Shown here: positions 52,881 through 63,406 of the stretch, piece by piece
Position numbering within the stretch: the first letter of the stretch is position 1
Layout: every line of letters starts with the position of its first letter
NCBI RefSeq assembly: GCF_012910785.2
Contig: NZ_WTVH02000009.1
Span: forward strand, 922,464-986,463
Reading direction: 5' to 3'
Source of the DNA: Aromatoleum buckelii
GTDB lineage: Bacteria > Pseudomonadota > Gammaproteobacteria > Burkholderiales > Rhodocyclaceae
DNA: 64,000 nucleotides
Position numbers and translations under genes: made by a program
Notes under the pieces: generated by a model
What the model was told of the DNA's origin: nothing
Seen by the model: the letters and a program-made list of their open reading frames with translations, nothing else
Database searches by the model: none

Positions 52881-54356
52881 ATGAGCCGCGAGATATTGCT
52901 GCTTGTGGATGCGCTGGCGCGCGAAAAGAATGTGGCCAAGGACATCGTCTTCGGCGCACTGGAGAGTGCGCTCGCCTCCGCAACCAAGAAGCGCATCAAC
53001 GATGAAGCCGACGTGCGCGTGACGATCGACCGCGATACCGGCGACTACGAGTCTTTCCGTCGCTGGGTCGTGATGCCCGACGAGGAGGTCGTCAACGACG
53101 AAGCCGAGATGGGCATCATCGACGCCCGCGAGATGGTTCCGGATATCGAGCTCGGGGAATACATCGAGGAGCCGCTCGAGCCGATCGATTTCGGCCGTAT
53201 CGGCGCCCAGGCGGCCAAGCAGGTCATCCTGCAGCGCATCCGCGACGCCGAGCGCGAGCAGATCCTGAACGACTTCCTCGAACGCAAGGAACACCTGGTT
53301 TCGGGCTCGATCAAGCGCATGGAGCGCGGCAACGCGATCATCGAGATCGGTCGCCTCGAAGCCGTGATCCCGCGCGACCAGATGATTCCGCGGGAAAACC
53401 TGCGCGTCGGCGACCGGGTCAAGGCGTTCCTGCTGCGTATCGATCGGGGCGCCCGGGGCCCGCAGCTGATCCTGTCCCGCACCGCGCCGGAATTCGTCGG
53501 CAAGCTCTTCGAGCTCGAAGTCCCGGAAATCGAGGACGGGCTGCTCGAGATCAAGGCCTGTGCACGCGACCCTGGCCTGCGGGCGAAGATCGCGGTGCAG
53601 TCGAACGATCCGCGCATCGACCCGATCGGCACGTGCGTCGGCCTGCGCGGTTCGCGCGTCACCGCGGTGCGCAACGAAATTGCCGGCGAGCAGATCGACA
53701 TCATCGTCTGGTCGGCCGATCCGGCGCAGTTCGTCATCGCAGCCTTGCAGCCGGCCGAAGTGGTGTCCATCGTCGTTGACGAGGAAAGCCACGCCATGGA
53801 TGTCGTGGTCGACGAGAACAACTTGGCGATCGCGATCGGGCGCAACGGGCAGAACGTCAAGCTCGCATCCGAACTCACGGGCTGGACGATAAATCTGATG
53901 AGCGAGGAAGAGTCCGCGCAGAAGACCGGCCAGGAGCGCGAGGGGCTGCGCGAGCTGTTCATGGAAAAGCTCGATGTGGATGATGAACTTGCGGACATCC
54001 TGATCGACGAAGGTTTCTCGTCGCTCGAGGAAATCGCATACGTGCCGCTCGCGGAAATGCTCGAGATCGAAGCTTTCGACGAGGGTACGGTCAACGAGCT
54101 GCGCAATCGGGCTCGAAACGTGCTTCTTACCGAGGCGATCGTCACGGAAGAGCACTTGGAGAACGTTTCCGACGACCTGATCAACCTGGAAGGAATGGAC
54201 AAGCCGCTTGCCGCCACGCTGGCCCGGCACGGTGTCCTGACCCGGGATGATTTGGCCGACCTGGCCGTGGATGAGCTGGTCGAGATCGCCGGGATCGAAC
54301 AAGAACGGGCAAGTGCGTTGATTTCGGTCGCGCGGGCGCACTGGTTCGAAGAATGA
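52881..54356 (+). CDS. nusA: Transcription termination/antitermination factor NusA
   Basis: A 491-residue RNA polymerase-associated factor for pausing, termination and antitermination. The N-terminal domain starts [18 protein letters not shown]. Then come an S1 domain ([17 protein letters not shown], about 135-200), KH1 ([14 protein letters not shown]), KH2 ([19 protein letters not shown]) and two C-terminal acidic helix-hairpin repeats ([50 protein letters not shown]), as in E. coli NusA. It lies 26 bases after rimP. Confidence 0.98.
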   Translation: MSREILLLVDALAREKNVAKDIVFGALESALASATKKRINDEADVRVTIDRDTGDYESFRRWVVMPDEEVVNDEAEMGIIDAREMVPDIELGEYIEEPLEPIDFGRIGAQAAKQVILQRIRDAEREQILNDFLERKEHLVSGSIKRMERGNAIIEIGRLEAVIPRDQMIPRENLRVGDRVKAFLLRIDRGARGPQLILSRTAPEFVGKLFELEVPEIEDGLLEIKACARDPGLRAKIAVQSNDPRIDPIGTCVGLRGSRVTAVRNEIAGEQIDIIVWSADPAQFVIAALQPAEVVSIVVDEESHAMDVVVDENNLAIAIGRNGQNVKLASELTGWTINLMSEEESAQKTGQEREGLRELFMEKLDVDDELADILIDEGFSSLEEIAYVPLAEMLEIEAFDEGTVNELRNRARNVLLTEAIVTEEHLENVSDDLINLEGMDKPLAATLARHGVLTRDDLADLAVDELVEIAGIEQERASALISVARAHWFEE

Positions 54357-54369
54357 CGGGAGGGCATTG

Positions 54370-57213
54370 ATGGAACAGATGAGCGTAACCCAGTTCGCCG
54401 GCGAACTTAAGATGCCGGCCTCGGTGCTGCTCGAGCAGTTGCAGAAGGCCGGAGTCGAGAAGACCGGCGCCGATCAACTGCTGACTGAACAGGACAAGGC
54501 CAGACTGCTCGAATACCTGCGCCGGTCTCACGGCCAGAGCCAGCCGAAAGGCAAGATCACCCTGACCCGCAAGCAAACGTCGGAAATTCGCGCGACCGAT
54601 TCGTCGGGCCGCGCCCGCACCGTCCAGGTCGAAGTGCGCAAGAAGCGCGTCTTCATGAAACGCGATGACGTGAGCCCCGAGACGGGTACGCTCGAGAGCG
54701 CGCAGATCGAAGACGAAACCGCAGGCTTGCCGATGGGTGAAATCGAGCTTGCGCCCCAAACCGAAAACGTCGTCGAGCCCGTCGCGGAAGCCATTCCCGA
54801 ACCGGAACCCGTGCGCGAACCGGAACCCGAGCCCATCGTCGAACCGGAGCCGGAACCCGAGCCTCAGCCCGAACCCGAGCCGGAACCCGAGCCCGAGCCC
54901 GAACCCGAGTCTCAGCCCGAGCCCGAGCCCGCGACGGTGGAAGCTTCCGTATCGGCAAAACCCGAGGCTCCCGCTCGCGCACCGTCCAGGGCGCCGCTGC
55001 GCGTGTCCATCCTGAGCGACGAAGAGCGCGCTGCCCGTGAACGTGAAGCGCGGCGGCACGAAGAACTGCGCGCCCGCCAGGCGGCGGACCTGAAGGCGAA
55101 GCAGGATCGCGAGGCGGCGGCACGTGCGGCCGCTGAAGCACGCCGTGCCGAAGAAGAGGCACGGGTGCGCGCGGAGGCTGAGCGGCGTGCCGAAGCAGCC
55201 AAGCCGCAGGTCAAGGAGGCCCCCAAGCCGCCCGCCGGCACCCTGCACCGCCCCGCCAAGACCGAGGAAAAACCCGCCGGCAAGGACGCGAAGCGAACTG
55301 CACGAGGCGAGACGGCTGGCGAAAGCGCAAAGCGCCGTGGCCTGAAGACGCGCGGAGAAGTCGGCGCCACCACCGGGTCGTGGCGCGGAGCGCGCGGAGG
55401 CGGCAGGCGCGGCGCCCAGGACGAGCACAAGAGCTTCCAGGCTCCGACCGAACCCGTCGTGCGCGAAATTCACGTGCCGGAAACCATTTCCGTCGCCGAC
55501 CTCGCGCACAAGATGTCGGTCAAGGCGGCCGAGGTCATCAAGATTCTCATGAAGATGGGATCGATGGTGACGATCAACCAGGTGCTCGATCAGGAAACAG
55601 CCATGATCCTGGTCGAGGAAATGGGGCACAAGGCGTTCGCCGCGAAGCTCGACGACCCGGATACCTACCTCGAGAGCGCCGAAGCGCATCACGACGCGAC
55701 GGTCGAGCCGCGCGCGCCGGTCGTCACGGTCATGGGCCACGTCGACCACGGCAAGACGTCATTGCTCGACTACATCCGGCGCGCGAAAGTCGCTTCGGGT
55801 GAAGCGGGCGGCATCACGCAGCACATCGGCGCATACCACGTCGAGACGCCGCGCGGCATGCTCACTTTCCTGGATACGCCGGGCCACGAGGCGTTCACCG
55901 CGATGCGTGCCCGGGGCGCGAAGGCGACCGACATCGTCATCCTGGTGGTTGCTGCCGACGACGGCGTGATGCCGCAGACGCGCGAAGCGATTCACCACGC
56001 GAAGGCGGCCAACGTGCCGCTCGTCGTCGCGGTCAACAAGATCGACAAGCCCGACGCCAATCCGGATCGCGTCAAGCAGGAACTCGTCGCCGAAGGGGTG
56101 CTGCCCGAGGAGTACGGCGGCGACGTGATGTTCATCAGCGTGTCGGCGAAGACCGGCGAGGGCATCGACTCGCTGCTCGAAGCCGTGCTGCTGCAAGCCG
56201 AAGTGCTCGAACTGACGGCGCCGGTCGATTCACCCGCGAAAGGGCTGATCATCGAGGCGCGGCTCGACAAGGGCCGCGGCCCGGTCGCCTCGCTGCTCGT
56301 GCAGTCGGGGACCTTGCGCAAGGGCGACGTGATGCTCGTCGGCGCGACGTTCGGCCGCATTCGGGCGATGCTCGACGAGAACGGCAAGCCGATCGACCAG
56401 GCCGGTCCGTCGATTCCGGTCGAGGTCCTCGGTCTGTCGGACGTGCCGGCGGCAGGCGACGAGGCGATCGCGCTGGCCGACGAGAAGAAGGCGCGCGAGA
56501 TCGCGCTGTTCCGCCAAGGCAAGTACCGCGAAGTCAAGCTCGCGAAGCAGCAGGCGGCGAAGCTCGAAAGCATGTTCGAACAGATGGCCGAAGGCGAAGT
56601 GAAGACCTTGCCGCTGATCATCAAGGCCGACGTGCAGGGTTCGCAGGAAGCCCTGGTGCAGGCGTTGAACAAGCTGTCGACCGACGAAGTCCGGGTCAAC
56701 GCGATCCACTCCGCGGTAGGCGCGATCTCGGAATCGGACGTCAACCTCGCGCAGGCTTCCGGAGCGGTCATCATCGGCTTCAACACCCGTGCCGACGCGG
56801 GCGCGCGCAAGCTGGCGGAAACCTTCGGCGTCGATATCCGTTACTACAACATCATCTACGACGCGGTCGACGAGGTGAAGGCCGCGCTCTCGGGGATGCT
56901 GGCGCCGGAACGTCGCGAGAACGTCATCGGTCTGGTCGAGGTGCGCCAGGTGTTCAAGGTGCCGAAAGTCGGAACGGTCGCAGGCTGTTACGTGCTCGAA
57001 GGCGTCGTCAAGCGCGGCTCGCAGGTGCGCGTTCTTCGCAACCACGTCGTCGTCCACACCGGCGAGCTCGAGTCGCTCAAGCGCTTCAAGGACGACGTCA
57101 AGGAAGTCAAGTTCGGTTTCGAATGCGGCCTTTCGATCCGCAACTTCAACGACGTTCAGGAAGGTGACCAGCTCGAGGTGTTCGAGATTCAGGAAATCGC
57201 CCGGACCCTGTAA
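54370..57213 (+). CDS. infB: Translation initiation factor IF-2
   Basis: A 947-residue GTPase that brings fMet-tRNA to the 30S subunit. The N-terminal IF2_N domain ([25 protein letters not shown]) is followed by a long charged linker with a Glu-Pro repeat and Ala/Arg/Glu coiled helix. Then come the second IF2_N ([23 protein letters not shown]) and the G domain: G1 [10 protein letters not shown]3 DTPGHEAF, G4 NKIDKP, G5 SAKTGEG. Domains II to IV end with the C2 fMet-tRNA binding part ([20 protein letters not shown]). The ATG at 54370 is preceded by an in-frame TTG and a GGGAGG site; an ATG at 54379 is also possible. Confidence 0.98.
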   Translation: MEQMSVTQFAGELKMPASVLLEQLQKAGVEKTGADQLLTEQDKARLLEYLRRSHGQSQPKGKITLTRKQTSEIRATDSSGRARTVQVEVRKKRVFMKRDDVSPETGTLESAQIEDETAGLPMGEIELAPQTENVVEPVAEAIPEPEPVREPEPEPIVEPEPEPEPQPEPEPEPEPEPEPESQPEPEPATVEASVSAKPEAPARAPSRAPLRVSILSDEERAAREREARRHEELRARQAADLKAKQDREAAARAAAEARRAEEEARVRAEAERRAEAAKPQVKEAPKPPAGTLHRPAKTEEKPAGKDAKRTARGETAGESAKRRGLKTRGEVGATTGSWRGARGGGRRGAQDEHKSFQAPTEPVVREIHVPETISVADLAHKMSVKAAEVIKILMKMGSMVTINQVLDQETAMILVEEMGHKAFAAKLDDPDTYLESAEAHHDATVEPRAPVVTVMGHVDHGKTSLLDYIRRAKVASGEAGGITQHIGAYHVETPRGMLTFLDTPGHEAFTAMRARGAKATDIVILVVAADDGVMPQTREAIHHAKAANVPLVVAVNKIDKPDANPDRVKQELVAEGVLPEEYGGDVMFISVSAKTGEGIDSLLEAVLLQAEVLELTAPVDSPAKGLIIEARLDKGRGPVASLLVQSGTLRKGDVMLVGATFGRIRAMLDENGKPIDQAGPSIPVEVLGLSDVPAAGDEAIALADEKKAREIALFRQGKYREVKLAKQQAAKLESMFEQMAEGEVKTLPLIIKADVQGSQEALVQALNKLSTDEVRVNAIHSAVGAISESDVNLAQASGAVIIGFNTRADAGARKLAETFGVDIRYYNIIYDAVDEVKAALSGMLAPERRENVIGLVEVRQVFKVPKVGTVAGCYVLEGVVKRGSQVRVLRNHVVVHTGELESLKRFKDDVKEVKFGFECGLSIRNFNDVQEGDQLEVFEIQEIARTL
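54796..54930 (+). repeat. Glu-Pro dipeptide repeat in infB
   Basis: A 135-base stretch of CCCGAG/CCGGAA-type hexamers encodes an almost pure (Glu-Pro)n tract, residues about 143-187 of IF-2, with occasional Gln, Ser, Val and Arg. Direct hexamer repeats like this change length easily. It lies in the unstructured N-terminal linker. Confidence 0.85.
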
Positions 57214-57216
57214 ATC

Positions 57217-57600
57217 ATGCCCAAGGAGTTTTCCAGAAGCCAGCGCGTCGCGGAGCAGATCCGCCGTGAGCTGGCGGAGCTGATCCGGCTCGAAGTGAAG
57301 GACCCTCGCGTCGGGTTCATCACTTTGACCGACGTCGAGATCACGCCCGACTACGCGCACGCGAAAGTCTTTTTCACGTCGATGAAGGGCGAGGAAGGGC
57401 TCGACGAGATCCTGACGGGGTTGCGCCGCGCGAGCGGCTTTCTGCGTCGCGAACTCGGTAAACGGGTGCGTATCCACACGCTGCCCGAGCTGCATTTTCA
57501 TTACGACAGTTCGGTCGAACGCGGCAGTCGCATGTCGCAGCTCATCGACCAGGTGGTCCGGGATGATGACGCGCGCCACAAGGACGATCCGGAGAGCTGA
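57217..57600 (+). CDS. rbfA: Ribosome-binding factor A
   Basis: A 127-residue KH-fold protein that helps 16S rRNA 5'-end processing and cold adaptation of the 30S subunit. Marks are FSRSQRVAEQIRRELAELIRLEVKDPRVGFITLTDVEITPDYAHAKVFF and the C-terminal LPELHFHYDSSVERGSRMSQLID. It starts 3 bases after infB stops. Length is normal. Confidence 0.97.
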   Translation: MPKEFSRSQRVAEQIRRELAELIRLEVKDPRVGFITLTDVEITPDYAHAKVFFTSMKGEEGLDEILTGLRRASGFLRRELGKRVRIHTLPELHFHYDSSVERGSRMSQLIDQVVRDDDARHKDDPES

Positions 57601-57606
57601 GCAGAT

Positions 57607-58533
57607 TTGAAAGCATCGAAACAATTCCGGCATCAACGCCGGATCGTCGACGGCGTCCTGCTGCTCGACAAGCCCCGCGGCCTGACGTCGAACGCCGCTC
57701 TGCAGACAGCGCGCCGGCTCCTGAACGCAGCGAAGGCAGGGCACACCGGAACGCTGGACCCGATGGCGACCGGATTGCTGCCGCTGACGCTGGGCGAGGC
57801 CACCAAGTTCTCGCAGATGCTGCTCGACGCCGACAAGGTCTACGAGGCTACGGTGCGGCTCGGCATCGAAACGGACACCGGCGACGCGGAAGGCACCGCG
57901 ATCGCAACCGCTCCTGTGCAGGTGACGGACGATTCGATCCGCCAGGCGCTGGCGGCGCTGACCGGCGAAATCGAGCAGATTCCGCCGATGTATTCGGCGC
58001 TCAAGCGCGACGGCAAGCCCCTGTACGAATACGCTCGCGCGGGAATCGAGGTCGAGCGCGCGGCGCGCCCTGTGACGATCCATTCGCTCGAACTGCTCGG
58101 CGCGGAGGGGGATTCGTTGCGGATCCGCGTCGATTGCAGCAAGGGAACGTATGTCCGCACGCTGGCCATCGACCTGGGACGCTTGCTCGGTTGCGGCGGC
58201 CATCTCACCGAATTGCGCCGGACGAGGATCGGACCCTTCAACGTGGACGAGGCCGTTACACTCACGGCACTGGAAGCCGTGCCTCCGGAGTCGCGCGCCG
58301 GGCTGCTGGCGCCGGTCGATGCGCTGGTGCTTCATCTGCCGCGCATCGAACTCGATGCCTCCGAGGCGTGCCTGCTTCTGCAGGGACGCGTGCTTGCGGC
58401 TCATGGCGGCGCAATGGGGTTGGTGCGCATTTACGGCGAAGGCCGTTACCTCGGGCTGGGGGAATGCGACGGAAACGGCACATTGTCACCGAAACGTCTC
58501 GTTTCGACGGTCGCTACAGCGCAACAATCTTGA
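57607..58533 (+). CDS. truB: tRNA pseudouridine(55) synthase TruB
   Basis: A 308-residue enzyme that forms pseudouridine 55 in the T-loop of tRNAs. It opens DGVLLLDKPRGLTSNAALQTARRLL, then GHTGTLDPMATGLLPLTLGEATKFSQ with the catalytic Asp in TLDP. KVYEATVRLGIETDTGDAEG and the RVDCSKGTYVRTLAIDLGRLLG block follow, ending with a PUA-like C-terminal domain. The start is TTG at 57607; no ATG lies close enough, and GGAG about 12 bases upstream supports it. It is 6 bases after rbfA. Confidence 0.96.
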   Translation: MKASKQFRHQRRIVDGVLLLDKPRGLTSNAALQTARRLLNAAKAGHTGTLDPMATGLLPLTLGEATKFSQMLLDADKVYEATVRLGIETDTGDAEGTAIATAPVQVTDDSIRQALAALTGEIEQIPPMYSALKRDGKPLYEYARAGIEVERAARPVTIHSLELLGAEGDSLRIRVDCSKGTYVRTLAIDLGRLLGCGGHLTELRRTRIGPFNVDEAVTLTALEAVPPESRAGLLAPVDALVLHLPRIELDASEACLLLQGRVLAAHGGAMGLVRIYGEGRYLGLGECDGNGTLSPKRLVSTVATAQQS

Positions 58534-58539
58534 TAACGA

Positions 58540-58569
58540 TTGAGTTTTCCGGGCAGCGTTCGGTATAAT
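58540..58569 (+). promoter_or_regulatory. Sigma-70 promoter of rpsO
   Basis: TTGAGT at 58540-58545, an 18-base spacer and TATAAT at 58564-58569, located between truB and rpsO. It gives rpsO its own promoter inside the long operon. Confidence 0.7.
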
Positions 58570-58611
58570 CGTCCGCTTCTGATTGGCAGAACGAAAAGAG
58601 TAAACACCCAC

Positions 58612-58881
58612 ATGGCTCTCGATACCGCATCCAAGTCGCAGATCGTCAACGACTTCCAGCGCGCCCAAGGCGACACCGGTTCCCCGGAAGTCCAGGTCGC
58701 GCTTCTCACCGCCCGCATCAACGGGCTGACCGGTCATTTCAAGGCCAACGCGAAAGATCACCACTCGCGCCGTGGCCTACTGAAGATGGTCAGCCAGCGC
58801 CGCAAGCTGCTTGACTACCTGAAAGGCAAGAACGCCGACAGCTATCGCAACCTGATCGAGCGTCTGGGCCTGCGCAAGTAA
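58612..58881 (+). CDS. rpsO: 30S ribosomal protein S15
   Basis: An 89-residue primary 16S-binding protein of the small subunit platform. Marks are [57 protein letters not shown] and the last [10 protein letters not shown]. The start ATG fits the standard N-terminus [19 protein letters not shown] lies 12 bases upstream. A terminator-like hairpin separates it from pnp, as in many bacteria. Confidence 0.98.
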
Positions 58882-58934
58882 TCACGCTGGCCGTGGCGAG
58901 TCCGACAGCGTCGAAAAAGGCAACTTAAGCCGGC

Positions 58935-58976
58935 AAGCCGGTGCGGGCCCTGAAGGGCCGCACCGGCTTTGTTTTT
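58935..58976 (+). terminator. Intrinsic terminator between rpsO and pnp
   Basis: A long GC-rich stem AAGCCGGTGCGG.../...CCGCACCGGCTT with one bulged G and TGAA loop, then GTTTTTG. Part of the transcripts probably reads through to pnp. Confidence 0.8.
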
Positions 58977-59043
58977 GCGCCGTCGGATTTGTTAAACATC
59001 GCAGTTGTAGTTTGCTGCACCACTTATCGAGAGGATCTTCATC

Positions 59044-61143
59044 TTGCCTACCGCTATCAAGAAAACCTTTGCGTACGGTGCCCATACCGTAACGCTCGAA
59101 ACAGGCGAGATCGCTCGCCAGGCCGGCGGTGCCGTGATCGTCAACATGGACGACACGATCGTGCTGGCAACGGTCGTCGCCGCCAAGGAAGCCAAGGCGG
59201 GACAGGATTTCTTCCCGCTTACCGTCGATTATGTCGAGAAGTTCTACGCCGCGGGGCGCATCCCGGGCGGCTTCTTCAAGCGTGAAGGCCGTCCCACCGA
59301 GAAGGAAACGCTGACCAGCCGCCTGATCGACCGTCCGATCCGTCCGCTTTTCCCGGAAGGCTTCTATAACGAAGTCCAGGTCATCATCACCGTGCTGTCG
59401 CTCAACCCGGAAGTCGATCCGGACATCCCCGCGATGATTGGCGCGTCGGCCGCGCTGGCGATTTCCGGCGTTCCGTTCGACGGCCCGATCGGCGCATGCC
59501 GCGTCGGCTACGGCGACGGCCAGTACCTGCTCAACCCGACGGTCGAACAGCTCAAGACCAGCGAGCTCAACCTGGTTGTCGCCGGTACCGAAGCGGCCGT
59601 GCTGATGGTGGAGTCGGAAGCCAGGGAACTGTCGGAAGAAGTCATGCTCGGTGCGGTGGTGTTCGGCCACCAGCAGATGCAGGTCGCGATCCGCGCGATC
59701 AACGAACTGGTCGAAGTGGCTGGCAAGCCCGAGTGGGACTGGCAGCCGCCGGCGAAAAACGAGCCGCTGATCGCGCGCATCAAGGAACTGGCTGGCGCCC
59801 AGCTCGAAGAAGCCTTCCGCATCACGAGCAAGCAGGCCCGCACGCAGCGCATCAACGAGATCCGCAAGCAGACGTTCGGCGTCGTGGCCGACGGGCTCGA
59901 AGTGCCGCCGACCGGCAACGAGCTGAAGGACATTTTTCACGATCTCGAAGCCGGGGTCGTTCGCAGCCGCATCCTCGCCGGGGAGCCGCGTATCGACGGA
60001 CGCGACACGCGTACCGTGCGCCCCATCGACATCCGCGTCGGCGTGCTGCCGCGTACCCACGGATCGGCGCTGTTCACACGCGGTGAAACCCAGGCTCTCG
60101 TCATTGCGACGCTGGGCACCGGGCGCGACGAACAGATCATCGATGCGATCGCCGGCGAGTACCGCGAAAGCTTCATGCTGCATTACAACTTTCCGCCGTT
60201 CTCCACTGGCGAAACTGGCCGCATGGGCGTAACGAAGCGTCGCGAGGTCGGACATGGCCGTCTCGCCAAGCGCGCGCTGATTGCAGCGCTGCCGGCGGAC
60301 GAGGACTTCAGCTATACGGTTCGCGTCGTGTCCGAGATCACCGAATCGAACGGTTCGAGCTCGATGGCTTCGGTCTGCGGGGCGTCGCTGGCCATGATGG
60401 ACGCCGGCGTGCCGATGAAGGCGCACGTGGCCGGCATCGCGATGGGCCTTATCAAGGAAGGCAATCGCTTCGCCGTCCTGACCGACATCCTCGGTGACGA
60501 AGATCACCTTGGTGACATGGACTTCAAGGTCGCGGGCACCGAGAACGGCATCACCGCGCTGCAGATGGACATCAAGATCCAGGGCATCACGAAGGAAATC
60601 ATGCAGGTCGCTCTGGCCCAGGCCGGCGTGGGACGCATCCATATCCTCGCGTTGATGAAGCAGGCGCTGGCGTCGCATCGCGGCGAAGTGTCGGAGTTCG
60701 CTCCGCGCATGCTGACGATGAAGATCAACCCGGAGAAAATCCGCGATGTCATCGGCAAGGGCGGAGCGGTGATCCGCGGGCTGCAGGAAGAAACCGGTAC
60801 CGTCATCGAACTGCAGGACGACGGCAGCGTCACGATCTCGTCGGTCAGCGCCGAAGGCGCGCAGCTCGCGAAGGAAAAGATCGAGGCGATCACGGCCGAA
60901 GTCGAAGTTGGGAAGGTCTACAACGGAACAGTCGTCCGGCTCCTGGACTTCGGGGCGATCGTCAACATCATGCCCGGTCGTGACGGGCTGCTGCACGTCT
61001 CGCAGATCGCGAACGAGCGCGTCAATAACGTCGCCGACTATGTGAAGGAAGGGCAGGCGGTGCGCGTCAAGGTGCTCGAGACCGACGAGCGCGGCAAGAT
61101 TCGCCTGAGCATGAAGGCGCTGCTGGATCAGCCGGCCGAGTAA
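59044..61143 (+). CDS. pnp: Polyribonucleotide nucleotidyltransferase (PNPase)
   Basis: A 699-residue 3'-5' phosphorolytic RNase of the degradosome. Two RNase PH domains ([38 protein letters not shown], and the active second repeat [30 protein letters not shown]) are separated by a helical part. The C-terminal KH ([25 protein letters not shown]) and S1 domain ([34 protein letters not shown]) follow. The start is TTG at 59044 with GAGAGG 9 bases upstream; no nearby ATG fits the family N-terminus. Confidence 0.97.
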   Translation: MPTAIKKTFAYGAHTVTLETGEIARQAGGAVIVNMDDTIVLATVVAAKEAKAGQDFFPLTVDYVEKFYAAGRIPGGFFKREGRPTEKETLTSRLIDRPIRPLFPEGFYNEVQVIITVLSLNPEVDPDIPAMIGASAALAISGVPFDGPIGACRVGYGDGQYLLNPTVEQLKTSELNLVVAGTEAAVLMVESEARELSEEVMLGAVVFGHQQMQVAIRAINELVEVAGKPEWDWQPPAKNEPLIARIKELAGAQLEEAFRITSKQARTQRINEIRKQTFGVVADGLEVPPTGNELKDIFHDLEAGVVRSRILAGEPRIDGRDTRTVRPIDIRVGVLPRTHGSALFTRGETQALVIATLGTGRDEQIIDAIAGEYRESFMLHYNFPPFSTGETGRMGVTKRREVGHGRLAKRALIAALPADEDFSYTVRVVSEITESNGSSSMASVCGASLAMMDAGVPMKAHVAGIAMGLIKEGNRFAVLTDILGDEDHLGDMDFKVAGTENGITALQMDIKIQGITKEIMQVALAQAGVGRIHILALMKQALASHRGEVSEFAPRMLTMKINPEKIRDVIGKGGAVIRGLQEETGTVIELQDDGSVTISSVSAEGAQLAKEKIEAITAEVEVGKVYNGTVVRLLDFGAIVNIMPGRDGLLHVSQIANERVNNVADYVKEGQAVRVKVLETDERGKIRLSMKALLDQPAE

Positions 61144-61162
61144 GCAACGAAACGAGCTGAAG

Positions 61163-61190
61163 AAAAAGGGACGCCATGGCGTCCCTTTTT
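61163..61190. terminator. Bidirectional terminator pnp / dksA
   Basis: A perfect 28-base palindrome AAAAAGGGACGCC.../...GGCGTCCCTTTTT between the convergent ends of pnp and dksA. It can stop both transcripts. Confidence 0.85.
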
Positions 61191-61243
61191 CATGGGGTGA
61201 TTCCCGCCGGCGGCGACGCCGGAGAGCGGGGGGGCGGACCGGC

Positions 61244-61669
61244 TTACTTCGCCACCTGGCGTTCGCGCATTTCTTCGAGCGTCTTGCAGTCGATGCACAT
61301 CGTCGCGGTCGGACGCGCCTCGAGGCGCTTCAGGCCGATTTCGACGCCGCAGCTGTCGCAATAGCCATATTCACCCGCATTGATCCGGCCCAGCGCTTCG
61401 TCGATCTTCTTGATCAATTTTCGCTCACGATCCCGGTTGCGCAACTCGAGCGCAATATCCGATTCCTGGCTCGCACGGTCGTTGGGGTCGGCAAACACAG
61501 TGGCTTCGTCCTGCATCGTGTGCACCGTGCGTTCGATGTCCCCGACCAGCTCCTGCTTGACCGTTTCGAGCATGCTGCGGAAGTGAGCCAGCTGCTTCTC
61601 GCTCATGTACTCCTCGCCTTCGGCGGGAACATAGGGCGGGAATTGTTTTTGCAGGGTGTCGTCTGGCAT
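61244..61669 (-). CDS. dksA: RNA polymerase-binding transcription factor DksA
   Basis: A 141-residue stringent-response factor that binds the RNA polymerase secondary channel with ppGpp. The coiled-coil tip has Asp61 and Asp64 in ADPNDRASQES, matching the essential tip acids of E. coli DksA. The zinc finger is C104-x2-C107 and C125-x2-C128. The end ERQVAK is typical. It is convergent with pnp. A promoter with TTGCTC and TATTAG lies upstream. Confidence 0.97.
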   Translation of the reverse strand: MPDDTLQKQFPPYVPAEGEEYMSEKQLAHFRSMLETVKQELVGDIERTVHTMQDEATVFADPNDRASQESDIALELRNRDRERKLIKKIDEALGRINAGEYGYCDSCGVEIGLKRLEARPTATMCIDCKTLEEMRERQVAK

Positions 61670-61705
61670 GACTTCGACTTCCGGTTGGTAATTGAAGGAA
61701 GCGAA

Positions 61706-61734
61706 CTAATAGCAGAATCTTCTGCAACGAGCAA
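61706..61734 (-). promoter_or_regulatory. Candidate dksA promoter
   Basis: On the minus strand TTGCTC at 61734-61729, a 17-base spacer and TATTAG at 61711-61706, 37 bases before the dksA ATG. Confidence 0.45.
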
Positions 61735-61811
61735 GCAAGCGCCCGGCCCGAGCAGCAATCCCGCCCGCTTGCGGCGCGCGTCAACAACACTTCGTGGTCG
61801 ACGAAACATGT

Positions 61812-61840
61812 TTGACGCACGCCGGCCAAGTGTGTATTAT
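61812..61840 (+). promoter_or_regulatory. Promoter of the tRNA-Pro/Arg/His operon
   Basis: TTGACG at 61812-61817, a 17-base spacer and TATTAT at 61835-61840, followed by CGCCGC and tRNA-Pro 11 bases after the -10 box. The GC-rich discriminator is typical of a stringently controlled stable-RNA promoter. Confidence 0.8.
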
Positions 61841-61850
61841 TCGCCGCTCT

Positions 61851-61927
61851 CGGGGTGTAGCGCAGTCCGGTAGCGCGCTTGCTTTGGGAGCAAGATGTCG
61901 GGGGTTCGAATCCCTCCACCCCGACCA
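61851..61927 (+). tRNA. tRNA-Pro (TGG)
   Basis: Cloverleaf with acceptor CGGGGTG/CACCCCG, D-arm GCGCAGTCCGGTAGCGC, anticodon stem CTTGC/GCAAG with loop TTTGGGA giving TGG, T-loop TTCGAAT, discriminator A and encoded CCA. Confidence 0.97.
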
Positions 61928-61954
61928 GCTAACCCCGAAATGCCCGCGGGATTT

Positions 61955-62031
61955 CTGCCCGTAGCTCAATTGGATAGAGCACCGGCCTTCTAAGCCGGGG
62001 GTTACAGGTTCGATCCCTGTCGGGCAGGCCA
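61955..62031 (+). tRNA. tRNA-Arg (TCT)
   Basis: Acceptor CTGCCCG/CGGGCAG, anticodon stem CCGGC/GCCGG with loop CTTCTAA giving TCT, T-arm ACAGG-TTCGATC-CCTGT, discriminator G and encoded CCA. Confidence 0.97.
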
Positions 62032-62073
62032 AATGGTTTTTTTGGTTGCAGAGTTTCTGCAACCTAGAAAGTG

Positions 62074-62149
62074 GCGGCATTAGCTCAGTTGGTAGAGCAC
62101 TGGATTGTGGCTCCAGTTGTCACCGGTTCGATCCCGGTATGTCGCCCCA
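62074..62149 (+). tRNA. tRNA-His (GTG)
   Basis: Acceptor GCGGCAT/ATGTCGC, anticodon stem CTGGA/TCCAG with loop TTGTGGC giving GTG, T-arm ACCGG-TTCGATC-CCGGT, discriminator C and encoded CCA. A genomic G at 62073 can serve as the G-1 of tRNA-His. Confidence 0.97.
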
Positions 62150-62160
62150 TTGATCGATAG

Positions 62161-62187
62161 AAAAACCGCCGGTTTCGGCGGTTTTTT
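62161..62187 (+). terminator. Terminator of the tRNA operon
   Basis: Stem AAAAACCGCC/GGCGGTTTTT around GGTTTC, with the T-run included; 11 bases after tRNA-His. It lies just before the end of the integrase gene. Confidence 0.85.
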
Positions 62188-62194
62188 TATGCCA

Positions 62195-63406
62195 TCAAGC
62201 TGCCCCCTTCAGCTTCGCTGCGTGAGATTTGCGTGACTTCGCATTGCTCACGATGAGGGTCAGGGTTGGTGCGTCGGCATGGCCGAAGCACACCAGTTCC
62301 GCTGCTGTGATCAGCTCGCTGAGCTCGGCGGCCGAGTAGTGCGTCGTCACCGAACCGTTCGAGTGTCCCAGCAGAACCTGACGCGTCTCGAACCCGACCC
62401 CGGCAGCACGCAGCCGCCGGCCGAGTGTGTGCTTAAGGTCGTGCACGCGGACTGCAGCAAACCCCTCTGGCGGGTCGATGCCGATCTCGCTGCGATAGCG
62501 AGCCGCTGCCCTGGCGCGCGCGCCACGCCACCCACTATTGTTTAGTCGGTAGAGCGGCGCGTCTTTGACCCGCGGCGAAGCAAAGACGAAGCGCTCATGT
62601 TTGCCGCGTCGCCCATCGATCACGGTTCGCGCTACGCTGTTCATTACGATCAACCGCTCTTCGCCGTTCTTCACGCCAGCCTTTCCATCACGCCCGCCAA
62701 AGTCGGCTGGCACGACGAATACGTTGGCGTCGAGCTCGGGTACGCGCACTTCCCAGTCCCATTCCAATTTGCATGCCTCCTGTTCGCGCACGCCGCTGTT
62801 GAGCAGGAACAGCGCTACCTCCGCGGCGTCGGCGTCGAGCTCGGATAGCAGCAACTTCTGTTCCGCCCAGGAGAGCGGGTAGGGTCTGCGTTTGTCCGTC
62901 TCCGGCAGTGGGTCGATGATTGGCGCTTCCGACAACCAGGTCACGCCGTTTTCGTCCCGCCATCGCCGCGCACACTGTGTAAGTACACGTGACACCGTGC
63001 CGAGGATGATGTTGATGCTGCGGGCCTTGAGGCCCGTCTGCTTCCTTGCCCCCTTTGTTGCCAGCGCCTTCTTCATGTCGGCGAGGGTCTCGTTGTAGAT
63101 CTTGTCGACGGTAAGCAGGCCGACGAACGGATCCGCCTGTTTGATCGCGATAACCTCGCGTTCGATGCCGCGCTTGTGAGCGTTTTCTTCCACGTACCGC
63201 AGTGCGGCCTCACGGAAGGTATGCTTTCTGCGCTCGCCGAGTAGAACCCCACGTCGAATCTCCACCGCCTGCTGGGCTAGGTATGCTTCTGCGATTTGGC
63301 GATCGCTCGATCCAGTGCGTTTGAAAATGCGCTGTCCGAGGACAACCTTGTCGATGATCCATGTCCCGTCCGGCGCTTGGCGGAGCCCGGTTGAGCGTTT
63401 TCCCAT
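62195..63406 (-). CDS. Tyrosine site-specific recombinase (phage/island integrase)
   Basis: A 403-residue integrase. Arm- and core-binding regions are in the first 170 residues. The catalytic part has Arg207 in NSGVREQEACKL, box II as H322-D-L-K325-H326-T, then His348 in LLGHSNGSVTTH and nucleophile Tyr357. The usual second Arg (HxLRH) is Lys here, a known but less common variant. It lies beside tRNA-His, the probable attachment site. Its 5' end overlaps the excisionase-like ORF by 130 bases in another frame. The start ATG at 63406 is preceded by GAGGAAG. Confidence 0.92.
   Translation of the reverse strand: MGKRSTGLRQAPDGTWIIDKVVLGQRIFKRTGSSDRQIAEAYLAQQAVEIRRGVLLGERRKHTFREAALRYVEENAHKRGIEREVIAIKQADPFVGLLTVDKIYNETLADMKKALATKGARKQTGLKARSINIILGTVSRVLTQCARRWRDENGVTWLSEAPIIDPLPETDKRRPYPLSWAEQKLLLSELDADAAEVALFLLNSGVREQEACKLEWDWEVRVPELDANVFVVPADFGGRDGKAGVKNGEERLIVMNSVARTVIDGRRGKHERFVFASPRVKDAPLYRLNNSGWRGARARAAARYRSEIGIDPPEGFAAVRVHDLKHTLGRRLRAAGVGFETRQVLLGHSNGSVTTHYSAAELSELITAAELVCFGHADAPTLTLIVSNAKSRKSHAAKLKGAA

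Noticed and set aside
54796..54930. Tandem hexamers considered as a CRISPR-like or other non-coding repeat array
   Set aside because: The repeats have no spacers and stay exactly in frame within infB, coding Glu-Pro.
54181..55749. 522-codon frame opposite infB with long Gly/Phe/Arg repeats
   Set aside because: The repeats are the reverse complement of the Glu-Pro codons of infB; no real protein features.
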